DNA of 64,000 nt, from NCBI GenBank assembly GCA_002946415.1, contig NJPS01000059.1, positions 310,001 through 374,000 on the forward strand, given 5' to 3'. This DNA comes from Rutstroemia sp. NJR-2017a BVV2 (lineage: Eukaryota > Ascomycota > Leotiomycetes > Helotiales > Rutstroemiaceae). This document shows, piece by piece, positions 1-11,154 of this stretch. Every line of letters begins with the position of its first letter. The first letter of the stretch is position 1. The position numbers were made by a program, and so were the translations under genes. The notes under the pieces are model-generated. The model was not told the origin of the DNA. It made no database searches and saw nothing but the letters and a program-made list of their open reading frames with translations.

Positions 1-640
1 CACACCAGAAATTTCTTCATGATCACACAGGCACGTCCAACCCCTCCATCGCTAAAGTGGGCAGAAATTTCATACGCAAAGATCTACCCGGCTCGTCACC
101 CAAAAGACAACACTTCAGCCCGATGGAAATCTTCTAGCTTTTCGAGAGCATAACAAATCCCATACAAGCGCACTATGCGACTCCCCAAGTGTCGACAGCG
201 ACGCATGCTGCCATCCTCGCCATCGCAATGCTCCCACGTGATGCCCATCTTGCAACAAGGATTCTTCTCTTGCATTAGCGAGCCTCTCACCGCCAGAAAA
301 CGACGAGGTTGGGATGGCACTGTTCGGATCCTCCCACCTCTGCGCTCCACTTTTACCCTCTCGAGCTGAGGCTTCCTGTTCATCAATTGATCAAAAAGGT
401 GCCACTTTCTCCTCCACTTGTTGTCTTGCATTTTCTGCATTGGACCTTTTTATTTTCTGGAGCACGATTTGATTTGCGGTGCACAGTTCGCGAACAGGAC
501 GTTGATTGAACAGAGCGGCGAGATCGATCTAGAGCTGAACCCCTCAGTTTGTCAGACGAATTGGAGTTCGATCGCGTTGCGTTTGCTTGTCAATTGCTTC
601 ATTCTTGCTTTCGCAACGAAATATAATATTATACAATATA
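1..640. other. Leader/intergenic region, no supported gene
   Basis: Open frames here are short, mutually overlapping on both strands and lack family features. The last 60 bases are AT-rich and probably the 5' leader of the gene at 641. I see no RNA gene or repeat. Confidence 0.5.
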
Positions 641-1346
641 ATGGGGTGGTTTGACGGTATCTCCGACACAGGTCGCTCGTCGCGACACTCGTCGTCAGGT
701 CATCATAAGAAACACCATACTTCCTCTTCTTCCCACCATCATAGTGGCGGATCGCCAAAGTCTACGCACAGTCGCGACCGGTCGAGGAGTCGAACGAGAA
801 GTATATTCGGTGATTCGAAGCATAATTCAAGCAAGAGCAGCTTTTTCGGTACGTTTTTTCATATCTCTTCTGACGCCGCGGGCGCGCATTTTTTGAAATG
901 CGCCGAGTAATACTTAGAGCCAACGTGCTGACAATTATCCTCTAGGTTTTAATTCCCGTCCAACCTCCCACTACAAGCGCTCGCCCCGCTCCGGCTTCGT
1001 CAAGCGCATGTATGCGAAACTGCAAAAACTCCTGGCCGACCTCTTCTACTACATGAAGCGACACCCAGTGAAGGTCTTCATACTCGTAATCATGCCCTTA
1101 ATTACCGGTGGCGCGCTCGCGGGATTGTTGAAACGATTTGGTATTCGCTTGCCCGGCGGACTGGATAAATTGATGGGCGGGCGTGGCGGAAAGAGTGGAG
1201 GGCTCGGCGGTGGCAGGGACTCTTATCAGTTTGAGAGAAGTCGGGTTGAGGGCTCCGGACTTGGAGGAATGGGTAAATTGGGAATGATTGCGGGGGGTAT
1301 GGACGGCGTGAGTGGAGCGATGAAGTTGGCGAAGATGTTTATGTGA
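641..1346 (+). CDS. Small basic single-pass membrane protein, function unknown
   Basis: Two exons, 641-848 and 946-1346, joined through a GTACGT donor and a CTCTAG acceptor, give an uninterrupted 202-residue protein. The first Met is placed at 641 because the protein opens with MGWFDG directly after an AT-rich leader; an in-frame ATG further upstream has poorer context. The N-terminal third is low-complexity and rich in His, Ser and Arg. A hydrophobic stretch (VKVFILVIMPLITGGALAGLL) at about residues 115-135 follows a basic segment and should span a membrane once. The C-terminal third is Gly-rich and ends in a short helix-like tail. I do not recognise a named family; it looks like a conserved fungal hypothetical protein. 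The spliced model is well supported by exact frame continuity. Cellular location beyond membrane association cannot be told. Confidence 0.75.
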
Positions 1347-1740
1347 GATGAATGAGGTTATGATATATGAACAACAGGATATGATGGAATGAGAGGATCG
1401 GATGGAAGGGGTGGGCGTTCTGGATGTATTTTTTCTCGTTCTACTTCTTGGTTTGATACCAGTTTCAATTACTTGGGGTCAAGTTTGGAAATAAATGAGC
1501 CCGATGAATCTACAAAGACTTTCTAAATACATTATATTCTTTCGCTGATGGTGAAGCAGGTCTTCCTTACGAAGAACTATACCAATATCTTCCACGCCGA
1601 CATACATCATATATATACATATAGATTCAGTCGGTAGAAACTTTAATTCTTTTTGTACATCGGGCACCTCTTGGGTTCCATTTACTTACGGCCTCACCAA
1701 AACAAGGGGGGAGACCGTTTCACGCAGCAAGAAAAAGTGG

Positions 1741-3292
1741 CTACATAATTGTACAAAGTGCAAGACCACCATGGACAGCTACTTCAAGAACAAATCAGCA
1801 TATCGAGGTTTCATGAGAATATCGAAGCAACTTACCTACTCCAATCAGTCCAGCCATTGTACCTGATGCAATACCGCTTGCACCACCACTTATAATGTTA
1901 CCAAGGTGTCCAGGGCGCTTCAGGTTCTCACTACCACCTTGCACGTCACCCTTCACAATGTTGCCGACTTTTTCATTGAAGTTCTGGTGCTCCTTACGAG
2001 CTTTCTCAACTCGCGCTCGAGCGCTACTCACAATTTCCTCATGTTCAATACGAGGCGTCCGAGACTTTCGGGCCAGATCTTTGCGTGTCTCCTTTAACGA
2101 CTCCTCCATATCGAGCAAATCTTGTTCCTTGGCTTGAATTTCCTTCCGAAATATCCGATCCATTTCTACCAGTTTTTTTCTCAATGCTTTCTCTTCTTTT
2201 TCATGTAGATCTTTCATCTTGTTTTTGAGAGCAAGTGCATCCATTTCCACAATCTGTAGCTTCATCTCGGCTTCCGCTTTAAGCTCTCTCAGTTGCGCAG
2301 CATATGCAGCGTCCGATTCCTCCAATCGACTCTCCATCTCCGATTTCAGTTTCCTCAATTGTTCTTCGTGAGTTTTGCGAGCCTTGTACAACTCTCCAGC
2401 AGCTGCTATTCCTGCCGTGGTCTCGCCAATAGTCTTGCCTTGGTCAACAATTTCGAGTTGTAATTGAAGCGCATTTGGAGGGAACAAATCCGACTGTTGC
2501 AATAGGTGCTTCACTATACGCTTCGCTGAACCGGCTTCGGTAGACGAGTCCCTTTGGCCATCTTGATTGTGCTGGAAAATGGAGGCGCCTTGATTGACCA
2601 AAGAGCCAAAAAATCTATCGTCATCTACGAGCTCAGCCTGTCTAGCGTTGAGCGCTCTCGTCTCGGCATAGCTAGGTGCTTCTGGCCACATTGTTGTGGC
2701 AACCGCTACATTTTTGTACGTCTCAGGTCCACAGATAGCCTTGATCATTTCCAGATTTCGAATACTTGACCCTGACATACGGTTGTCTGATATGGGATGT
2801 AGCAAGACGACGCCATGGATCCGCGTACCATTTGCGTACGATGCCCCGAGCCAGGTAGCTAGTATACCTAGGGTATCGATATCGGACCGAGTTGTGTCAT
2901 TGAAGCCGGGAGTATCGACAAGATGTATTTTACGGCCATTCATTTCGAAATCGATGATATCTATCGAATTGGTGCCTAAGAAGATGTTAATGTCGTTCGC
3001 ACGAGATACAGAATTCGACCAACTAGCAAGAGGTGACAATTCATCTATAATAAACATAATGAGATGATTCCTTACAAGAATATAGTTGGTGGCCAACAAC
3101 AACCGGTTTGCCTGTACATCGAGAGATGAATGTACTCTTTCCAGAACCTGTCATTCCCATAAGTAGGAAAATCTTATCACTCGAGTGAGGCTTGGAAATG
3201 CCGGCAAATGGCGCTAGTCGTCGAGCTTGGTTTACTAGCGCCTCCGCTGCGGTTTCTATATCGACGACCATAACTAAAGATATAAGATGCAA
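1741..3292 (-). CDS. P-loop GTPase with coiled coil (AIG1/GIMAP-like G domain)
   Basis: Reads right to left. Exon 1 (3292 or the second Met at 3271, to 3076) carries the Walker A/G1 motif GMTGSGKST. A 99-bp intron (2977-3075 by its GTAAGG donor and CTTAG acceptor) leads to exon 2, which resumes at residues equivalent to those in the paralogue at 4076, followed by G3 DTPGFND and a TTMW motif where G4 is expected. About residues 250-390 form a long Lys/Glu-rich coiled coil. The C-terminus is Gly/Ala-rich and hydrophobic. A perfect GTAAGT at 1835 suggests a last short intron and a tail ending at 1741; without splicing the frame stops at 1795. A TTTAG just before 3271 could mark a further 5' exon, as in the paralogue. 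Likely a regulatory GTPase of a fungal-expanded family; its pathway is unknown. Head-to-head with the gene at 4076, about 0.8 kb apart. Confidence 0.8.
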
Positions 3293-4075
3293 ATAACTTG
3301 ACTCAGTGGAAGAGAATAGTGTGCTCTGGTATAAAGAGTTTCTGAAAATTCGGGTTTCTGAACAGTGTCGAGTGTTACAAGTTCATCACCGGGGAAAAAG
3401 AGTCCGGTCGAAACAAAATGTCGCATCTAGCCTCGTTCTCATGGGACTGCTTGAACAACAACCAGACACTGTATACAACCTGGATTGATGCAGTCATTCA
3501 ATAACGGTCTCTAAAAATGCCCTGGAAGTTATCTGTTACTCATAATATTCTTGGCAGGCACTTTTGGTCCTCGGAAACCGCCGAACTTGGAACAATGTGG
3601 AACCGTCGGGCGCTCTTGATATATGCATTGTCCGCTTGAAATGCGAACCTAAACCTCAGAACGAATAGATGATGGAGCTTCAAGTCTTGCCGCTGGCGTT
3701 ATCCTTAGTCAAGAAGAACGTAGTCACGCAGCATCAGACTTTGGGGCGGAATGACCGGAAGTGCGGTTACACAACTTCTATTGATCAGACCAGGCTACGT
3801 GCGTGGCGTTAGGCTCTGCCTCACATCTAGCAATGGGCGCCAGAGAATTATTTATATATAGAAAATGATCTAGCAGACCTTGGGTCCCAGCCTGTTGATT
3901 CTTTTCAGGCTCAACCTCATTCTGTTTCTCCTTTCTTTCCACAAGAAGATATCTTGCTTGATTGAGCAAACATATACCGGTCTATTCTGACTAAAGACTT
4001 CATACAAAAACATGTTTAAAGGTAAACAAAAGGTCTCCCTGTTTTTAGAAATCCGCTTATGATTTTACCGCAGGC
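3293..4075. promoter_or_regulatory. Shared upstream region of the two divergent GTPase genes
   Basis: No convincing gene lies here. The span separates two divergently transcribed paralogous GTPase genes and must hold both promoters. Short open frames on either strand have no recognisable features. Confidence 0.4.
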
Positions 4076-5489
4076 ATGAGTCTCCCTTCACGCCTCAAAC
4101 GTAGCTACAGCTCTGCTACGAGCACGCGTAGTTTTCGTAACGGCCGTGCTCCGCGGTGAGTGTTGATACAATACATACTGAGTGTATCACTGGTACTGAT
4201 AGAGATGTAGAGAGACGGATGTCTTCATTGCGGTCATGGGAGTGACTGGGTCGGGAAAGAGCTCTTTTATCAAAAGTTGCTCTGGTAGAGATGTCCGAAT
4301 TGGCCATGATCTGAATGCATGTAAGCTGAAAGTTCAAATCCTGATGACTGAGCTCCATGACACATTATCAATGGCAAGCTGCCCTATTCAGGTAAAAGTT
4401 ATCTATTACCTCTGCCTCTCGGAAATCCATGTATCAACCTACGGAATTGAATCCCTCGTCCACGGATGAGTTTAGGTTTCAAGGAGCTAACTATTGCTAG
4501 GCACATCGACAGTGGATGTATACCCGTACGAATTGTCAAAAACCTGTACTGTATACCTTATCGACACCCCCGGATTTGACGACACAAATCGAAGCGACAC
4601 AGAGGTTCTTGATGCGATCGCAACATGGCTTGGAGATTCGTACAGAAACAAAATCCTCTTGCATGGCATAATTTATCTTCACCGTATCACCGACATACGG
4701 ATGCAAGGCTCCGCGAAGAAGAATTTGATCACGTTTAGGCAATTATGCGGACAGGAAGCGCTACAAAAAGTTATCCTCGCCACAACCATGTGGGACAAGG
4801 TACCCGACGTGGAAGGTACCCAGCGCGAAAAAGAGCTGAAAGAGAGAGCTGAATTCTGGGGCTACATGATCGAAAAGGGGAGCTCTTGTTACCGGCTCGA
4901 CAACACTGCCGCTACGGCAAGAAAGCTCGTCCACATGCTCACAAACCACGATGAGCCCATAGCAGTTGAGATACAAAGACAGCTTGTCGACGAAAAGCTC
5001 ACATTAAATGAGACCTCGGCTGGCAAACAACTTCAAAGTGAAATTATCAAGGAGAGAAAAAAGTGGGAGCAAGAACGTAGAGAGCTCAAATTGCAAATGG
5101 AGAAAGCCATAAAGCAACGCGACCGTGAGGCCCAGGAAGCCCTCGAAGGAGAGTGCAATAGATTGAAGAGAATGATCAACAAGGCCGAGGAAAACACAAG
5201 TGCTTTGCGTTCAACCATGGAAGATCTCATCGATCGACGAGACAGGAAAGTGGCCAGTTTAGAGAAGGAAATGCAAAGGCAGCAGGCTTCTCATAAGGAG
5301 GAGCTCAAGCGTATTGAAGACAATCGAGCCCGATTCGAGAAAGAGAGGGTCGAGCTCGAAAAGAAAAGAAAGAATATGATAGTCAACGCGCCTCGGATCT
5401 GGAACCTCCCAAATCGCTACGCTTCCCATATCGATATAGGAATCTCCCAAATAGCTACGAACCTACAAAACTCCACCAAAAAGCTATAA
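4076..5489 (+). CDS. P-loop GTPase with coiled coil, C-terminus truncated by a transposon
   Basis: Exons 4076-4155, 4211-4320 and 4501-5489 join in frame (donors GTGAGT and GTAAGC; acceptors TGTAG and TGCTAG) to give 392 residues. Motifs: G1 GVTGSGKSS, G3 DTPGFDD, and TTMWD in the G4 position, then a long charged coiled coil from about residue 215. The intron after the G1 helix sits at the same codon as in the paralogue at 1741-3292, so the two arose by duplication. The last 30 codons (IWNLPNRYASH onward) are not gene sequence: they are translated from the left arm of the inverted-repeat element at 5400-5783. Cutting that element out keeps the frame open into the downstream exons at 5788-6853, giving an ancestral protein of about 655 residues. 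The current product keeps the G domain and coiled coil but loses the C-terminal module, unless the element is spliced out. Confidence 0.82.
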
Positions 5490-5783
5490 AACCTATTAAG
5501 GGAGTTCTTACTTTTACTTTATTATCCTCTAGAAATCATACTTATAAGTTCCAAGTTATATAATTGATGAATTAGGAAGTAAATAGTATTAATATCTTAT
5601 CGCTGGCGAGGTTGATCGCCGATAAGGTTGATACTTGCTTATATCTTAGATTAGATAGCCTCTTTTCTGAAATATATACTAGATATTAAAATTAAGACCT
5701 CTGTGGTGGGCTTTTACAGGTTCGTAGGCATATGGGAGGGGTCCTATAGCGATATGGGAGGTGTAGCGATTTGGGAGGTTCCA
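5400..5783. mobile_element. 384-bp inverted-repeat element (MITE) inserted in the GTPase gene
   Basis: The ends are inverted copies. The first 25 bases including the flanking GATC (GATCTGGAACCTCCC onward) are identical in both arms, and similarity continues for about 70 bases at roughly 85-90% by eye. The arms enclose an AT-rich core with no coding capacity. GATC occurs on both sides (5396-5399 and 5784-5787) and may be a 4-bp target duplication, but because GATC is palindromic it could also belong to the terminal repeat. Removing 5400-5787 fuses the flanking reading frames exactly. This fits a non-autonomous DNA transposon; its superfamily is not clear to me. Confidence 0.8.
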
Positions 5784-5787
5784 GATC

Positions 5788-6853
5788 GAGCAAAAGAAGG
5801 TTGAATCGACAACACAAATGCAAACAAAAGCAAAAGCAAAAGCTAAAGGACAAGCAGTGCAAAGCGAATCCAGTATTTTGGAAGATATGTTTGAGTGTTT
5901 CTTGTCATTCTTGGATAAGATATTGACACCTAAATCTGTGATAGTCACCGCGCCACGGATCGAGCAGAAGAAGGCTAGTCCGGAGCCTAATTCCGTGCCC
6001 CTGTTCCCCTACTCTGTTTCATTAAGGAGAGGTAGCTTTCTGATCGCTAGCACTTCGTCCTGGTATGGGTAAGCTACTGATAGGATCACTGGCCGATGTG
6101 AACTTTCAATGAGGGATTGAAGACTGACGAACTTTTTGCAGAAATAACGGCTACCCTGAGGCGATAGGCTATTCAAAGCGATTGAATCTTGCAAGTATTG
6201 GTGATGGAGCAATGTGGATTGCGCGACAATCGAATGGCTGTTGGAGTAAGATATATCTCGAATGCAAGTAAGACTGACATGGTAACTGACGACCGCAACA
6301 GGCCACTGTCATGGATTTGTAACCCACTACCCCTACCTCAAAGCAAAAATCGAACAACACGGTCTCCAAAAACTCCAGCTATGCGTTCTTGGACCTAAAC
6401 AGAAGTTCTTCACAAGTTGGTTGGACGGTAGATGTTGCTACCAGGCAGAGAAGTCTATCAAGTCCCGGATAAGGAAAATAATCCAGACCGGGTGGAGGAT
6501 TTGGACTATCGCTTACGGCTATGATGATACCTGCATTATTTCCTACGGACACAAGATCAACGCCTTGGGACACTGGCCGATATTGAAAGGCTATTACCTG
6601 ATGCTTGGGCAGCTTCTAACACAGAAAAGAAACATCAGTATACAGGTAAGTCAAAGGTCACGGTATATCTCAGAGCACACAGACACTAATTGCTGTCAAA
6701 TAGGCTATCACATTGGACTATGAAAGCACAACCGATTATATCATAATTTATTTAGACCATGACGACAACCGTGTCCATAGAGACTACGCTTTGTCGGACC
6801 ATTCTACAAGGATAATGGTAGACAGGTGGTGGAATAAGACATGTAAGAAGTAG
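5788..6853 (+). pseudogene. Orphaned 3' exons of the disrupted GTPase gene (unknown C-terminal module)
   Basis: Four exons, 5788-6068, 6142-6245, 6302-6645 and 6704-6853, join in frame with good splice sites (GTAAGC, GTAAGA, GTAAGT donors; GCAG, ACAG, ATAG acceptors) and end in TAG. The 292 residues begin with a Lys/Ala linker containing a second copy of the I-V-x-A-P-R-I-E-Q-K-K motif that also flanks the insertion point. The rest is a module rich in Trp, Tyr and Gly with repeated beta-strand-like patterns (GAMWIARQSNG, WRIWTIAYGYDD, DYIIIYLDHDD), suggesting a beta-propeller or WG-repeat type fold. I do not recognise a named family. It has no good start of its own except the Met at 5818, so it is either a detached relic or a new short gene. 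Clean splice sites and frame argue that the disruption is recent. Confidence 0.72.
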
Positions 6854-8130
6854 AATACAACTACAAGTTTCATTTTTTCTGATGACCGTTCAATGATATC
6901 ATTCATTCTACCTTCGATTCATTAATTCAAGAACTAAGAGACTTTTAAACCTACTATACTGAATAGATATATCTCCAAACCAGATCCAGTTTTCCTTCTA
7001 ACCAACTACTTCTTGTATTTCACCCCCTCAATCTCGAAAAATCTCTTCCCAGTCTATATCAACATATTCGAATTCACCCCTCCTTCCCACACTGAACCCG
7101 TGAACTCGTTCCAAATTGGAACATATGGTTAACCCTTATGGTTGGCCATCACGTGTTGATGAGTAGTCTACATGGGGTTTGGCCCTTTGCTGAGGGGTAT
7201 ATCCTCAACACGTTCTAAGCTCTCTAGTCAACCTCAATACAAGTATAATTCCTGTCGCCCTTAGCTTCTTATCCTCCGGGCCTATAATACCAACAGAAGC
7301 ATTACTTTCAGTATATATAATGATTGGTTCTAGGTCCGCTGATATCTTATTTCAGGGCTACCCTAGACTCTTTGGACTCTTTGGACTCTTCGGACTCTTT
7401 GGACTATCCATGCCATTTCGGCGCTGCTTTAGACTTTTTGTACCTGACTATCCGTAGTATTTCAGCGCTGCTTTAGAATCTTTGGGCTATCCGGACCATT
7501 TCAGCCTATCCATTTCGATTCGGCAGGGTTCGTGACATAAGTGCTATGCGAACCACTATGGCTGGACTCTCTAATCATCTTTCAGCAGGGGATGCACTCG
7601 GCGGAGGGCATCTTTATTATTTGACTTATCTTGAAATCTTAACAAATTCTCATTAACAAGCTGAGTTTTGATACACGACTTCTGGACTTCATTTTATTAT
7701 CTATTGGTACTGGATTTATCATTCTAAGAGTTACTTCTGAGGTGTCTTTATTTTTTCGATAGAAACTCTAAGGGGGCGACGTGCTGTCGAACAAAATCCA
7801 CCAACCCAGTCCCACCACCCTGGACTCGCATTACTTTCCTCGCTCCTGAAATATTTCCAAACTACTAGCAACTTACGCTAATAACTTCATACTCCCCGAA
7901 TCAACTGTAAAGGCATCATATGTAAGTAAACAAACGTATATTACAGGTTAACTACAAAATATTGAGGTAGTAGGTCGAGGACCTATCACTCTCGGTTCTG
8001 TACAAGGTCCTTTCATACCATGGACCTCACCCAACCCAGCCTACAAGCCTCTACCGAGAATTCTCAATAACGCTATAGCAACTTTCATACTATCCAAAAA
8101 ATAGATTCAAAGCTAACTCTTCGAATTTAG
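6854..8130. other. Gene-poor stretch with short tandem repeats and possible retroelement relics
   Basis: No gene is supported. Around 7365-7410 a 9-base unit (TCTTTGGAC) is repeated about five times. The span near 7080-7800 has features that recall a decayed LTR element: a terminal-looking GGTTCGTGACA at about 7530 and a purine run before GTGCTGTCG near 7775. No matching second LTR was found, so this stays tentative. Confidence 0.3.
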
Positions 8131-8582
8131 TACCCATCAGCAATATTATAGTCATTGTATTCGGGATCGTAAGCACGGTTCTCGCGATTACAAGTATTTT
8201 GATACTATATTGGAGGAGCAGATATACTAGAGGTAGGTACTAATCCTTAACAATAGATCGTCTAGTATAATAGTAAGTTAACTACTGTTGGCGGAAAGAG
8301 ATCACGAATAGGGAGATAAAATACAGCTTCAACCATTGAATCAGACTTTCCTCTCGGGAGATAATCAAGGCAAGTAACCATTCCTTCAGCTCATTGAAGT
8401 ATTCCTGTATTTATCGGAGATCTAACGCCTCTCATACGAACTCAGGCCTCGAGCTAGAGCCTCATAATCCTGCATGCCGAACTATCGGCACAGCCCCTCT
8501 CCAGCAGAACATAAACCTGCTCATCGGGCCTATCTATTTCAATATGTTCCACCCTGACATGGCGACCCGCTACTCTTCATGA
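8131..8582 (+). CDS. Possible small single-pass membrane protein, exon structure unresolved
   Basis: After an acceptor-like TTTAG at 8126-8130, a frame encodes a clear hydrophobic helix (about 24 residues, SNIIVIVFGIVSTVLAITSI) followed by Trp and Arg residues, then a good GTAGGT donor near 8233. A later stretch ending at 8582 (GLELEPHNPA to the stop) could be the last exon. Small fungal genes with this plan, one membrane helix and a short soluble tail, are common. I could not find a start codon that splices in frame, so the gene may be partial, wrongly bounded or dead. Confidence 0.28.
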
Positions 8583-9555
8583 TTTCGCCATGCCTATCAT
8601 TCGCTACGAAGCAATCGAAGATACGGCCCAAGACTCAAAATTTTCCAATCGCATGTATATATATAAAGGGGTCGGTGGTTTTTCGAGGATAGGCTAGCGC
8701 GGAGGTCGGGTATCGCAAATGGAACCGTCATTTTAAGGGAGTATTACGGGGTCCTAGGCGGATCGGAAAGAGCTAGATATCATGAATACCCTCTTTATTA
8801 TTCTGACTATTTGGACATTTTGGAGATATTGCCTTTGGGCTTTGGGATGAAGATATAGAATTGTCATATGTTCTGTGTCTTGTCTCCGGCTGCAAGTGTG
8901 TTGTGGGTAGGTAGGCTCAGTCTTACTTCTCTCTCGGTGAGCTCAATGCCGCAGAAGTGTTTCAACGGACGGTTGCGACAAGAACAAAGCAACTAAGAAA
9001 AATGTTTATTGTGTATTATGTGTACGCGTGAAGATGGAAGTAGCAAGTAAGTGTATGTTAAGATAGTCGGATAGAGGAAGATAGGGGATGATGATAGATA
9101 TGCAAAACAGAAATTCAAATCATTAGGAAGTGTCGTAGCGAAAGTAGAAGACGTTATACAGATTGTGGAAAGGCACTGGGTATTTATCTTCCTGCGTGAA
9201 AATTAGAGAACAGGTCATTATCGGTCTATTCCGCTTAGGTACTTCGTTCACGGAGAGGTAGGGGTGGGGTAAAAGAAAGTATACACGCGGTGACGTCCAA
9301 GTCGTTCTTACAATATGTTTTATTTCCTTAAAATTCAACAAGTCGAGATTTTGAACGTCTGTAAAGTATGACTTAATCTACAGATATCAAAGTATATTTC
9401 TGTCTCTGTATTTTCCTTGTGATAATACTTGTGATGATCTCCTAGGAACGGAGCGAAGAAATGACTCGGAAGGACGAATGGAGACAAAAGTTGTAACGGC
9501 GCAAGCAGAGACAGAAAATCGACTGATATCAGGGACGAAAGCAGAACCCACAACT
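8583..9555. other. Intergenic, nothing recognised
   Basis: AT-rich non-coding sequence. Short frames on both strands overlap each other and show no motif. I see no RNA gene, repeat or mobile element. Confidence 0.4.
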
Positions 9556-10918
9556 AACCAACCCCCGAAGAACATCCACACCCAAAACTAGAGGAAAGTC
9601 TGAAAAATTCGGTAAACCTACCGGATAAAAATCTTGAGCTCGCTGCTGTATATTCGCGAAACAATGACAGAATAAATGGCACTAATAACAATGCAGAAGA
9701 CGACTGGAAGAAACTGCAGCAATCGAGGACGTTAGATCAAATTTACTATCATTCTTTGACTGACACAAGGGAAAGGAATGCAAACCAAGTCGTGAGCCGG
9801 TATATCGATAAAGTTCATGGCATAAATCACAGGGAGAAATCGAAGTGGGAGATTCTTCGAGTCGACCAAGTCTGGTTATGGGTAGTTGACGAGACTCGAG
9901 AGTAAGTACCTCCATCATCTTTCGCATGCTTGTCGGGATGAATATCTAAATAATGAAAGGAACAATAATCACGAGCTCAACAAATAGGCTGGATGATAGA
10001 GAAGACCCGGTTCTAGAAGGTATTTTCAACTATCTGAAAGAGGCAAAAGAAAATAGCAAAGGCCGACCTCCGCCATCATCTGTTGAAGAGATGAGCAAGT
10101 TCATCACTACATTCTGTATCGATCAGATTGACAAATCAACACAAAAATGTAACGGTAAAGATTTATCCGTGCGACAAATATTCGCAAACAACATCACCAA
10201 CGCGGTACTTCAAATTTACCTTGCCACACTGCTTATCGGACATGCGCTAACTTCTGGAAGGCCGACTCAGAGGCAAGCTTGTTCGAGAGCTTTTATCGCA
10301 AGATCAAGGGGAAACTCCATAATTTACAGATGGATAGCAAGATAGAGTTTAGAGCCCATTCCATATTTAGAAGAAAGTCTCCAGAAGAGGAAGAGAAGAG
10401 GCAAAACCTTATAGTGCACTCGAGGCTAGAGACTGAACAACAAAAGGACTATGAGTCTATTCAAACTGCGACACGACTGCTTCTGGAAATTAAGGATATC
10501 CGGGATGAACTAAACATCCTTAACTTTCTACTAACTCAGCAGAAAGGGGTATGGGAAAAGCTGCTTGGGATCTCGGTCAACGAGGATGGGTCAGTCAAAT
10601 GGAATGAAACACTTTTGAGAGAGACAGAGAAATGGAAACGCCCCGGATTCGCCCTCAGTGATATTATTGAAATGGACAAGATTGCTCAAAGAATCCAAGA
10701 ATCGGTATAAACTCCCATTCCAGGTCCATGTCGTCCACTAATTGGTGCAGGTGAATTCCGTTCTTGATCTCGAACAGAATGAAGCAAATATCTCCGAGGC
10801 TGAGTCGGCAAGAAAACAGGCTGAGGAGACAATTGATCAAGGAAGAACACTTATGTTATTTACAATTATTACGATAATATTTGTAAAACCACCTCATTGC
10901 AGCTGTTATAAAGTATAG
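9556..10918 (+). pseudogene. Decayed CorA-like Mg2+ transporter-type gene (C-terminal part)
   Basis: Pieces of a fungal CorA-like family read in order. First comes an exon with RTLDQIYYHSLTDT and VDQVWLWVVDE (about 9556-9901). Next are exons 9960-10204 (DREDPVLEGIFNYL, SVEEMSKFITTFC) and 10261-10709 (EIKDIRDELNILNFL). The last exon, 10753-10918, encodes a coiled segment and the start of a membrane helix (TLMLFTIITIIF). Two signs of decay: the obvious donor at 9902 and acceptor at 9959 leave the frame off by one, and the normal two-helix membrane end is replaced by a short tail with a stop at 10916. No N-terminal part or start codon is visible. The internal introns at 10205-10260 and 10710-10752 still splice in frame, so loss is probably recent. 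An exon of the same family lies at 53281. Confidence 0.68.
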
Positions 10919-11154
10919 ATCTATACAAGATCACCTGACGGATCGGTACCTCGGATTAGAGTTAGTAACCCTTTTGGACTAGTGTAAAACCGCCCCGCAC
11001 ATCGCTTAATCCTCACATGTCAAGTCGATCGCTTGACATACTAAAGCTCAGCCTCATTCTTCCCACCGCGCACTTGAGACCTCATTCCTTGGACACTATT
11101 ATCAACAGCGGACGAAGTCTTCTTGTCTAGCCAGCTGCTTTCTAATTCAACACC

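Noticed and set aside
96..440. 114-codon minus-strand open frame at the window start
   Set aside because: No motif, no splice context, and overlaps equally long frames on the other strand.
7080..7800. Solo LTR of a gypsy-type element
   Set aside because: Only single end-like sequences were seen, with no second copy or target duplication; too weak to call.
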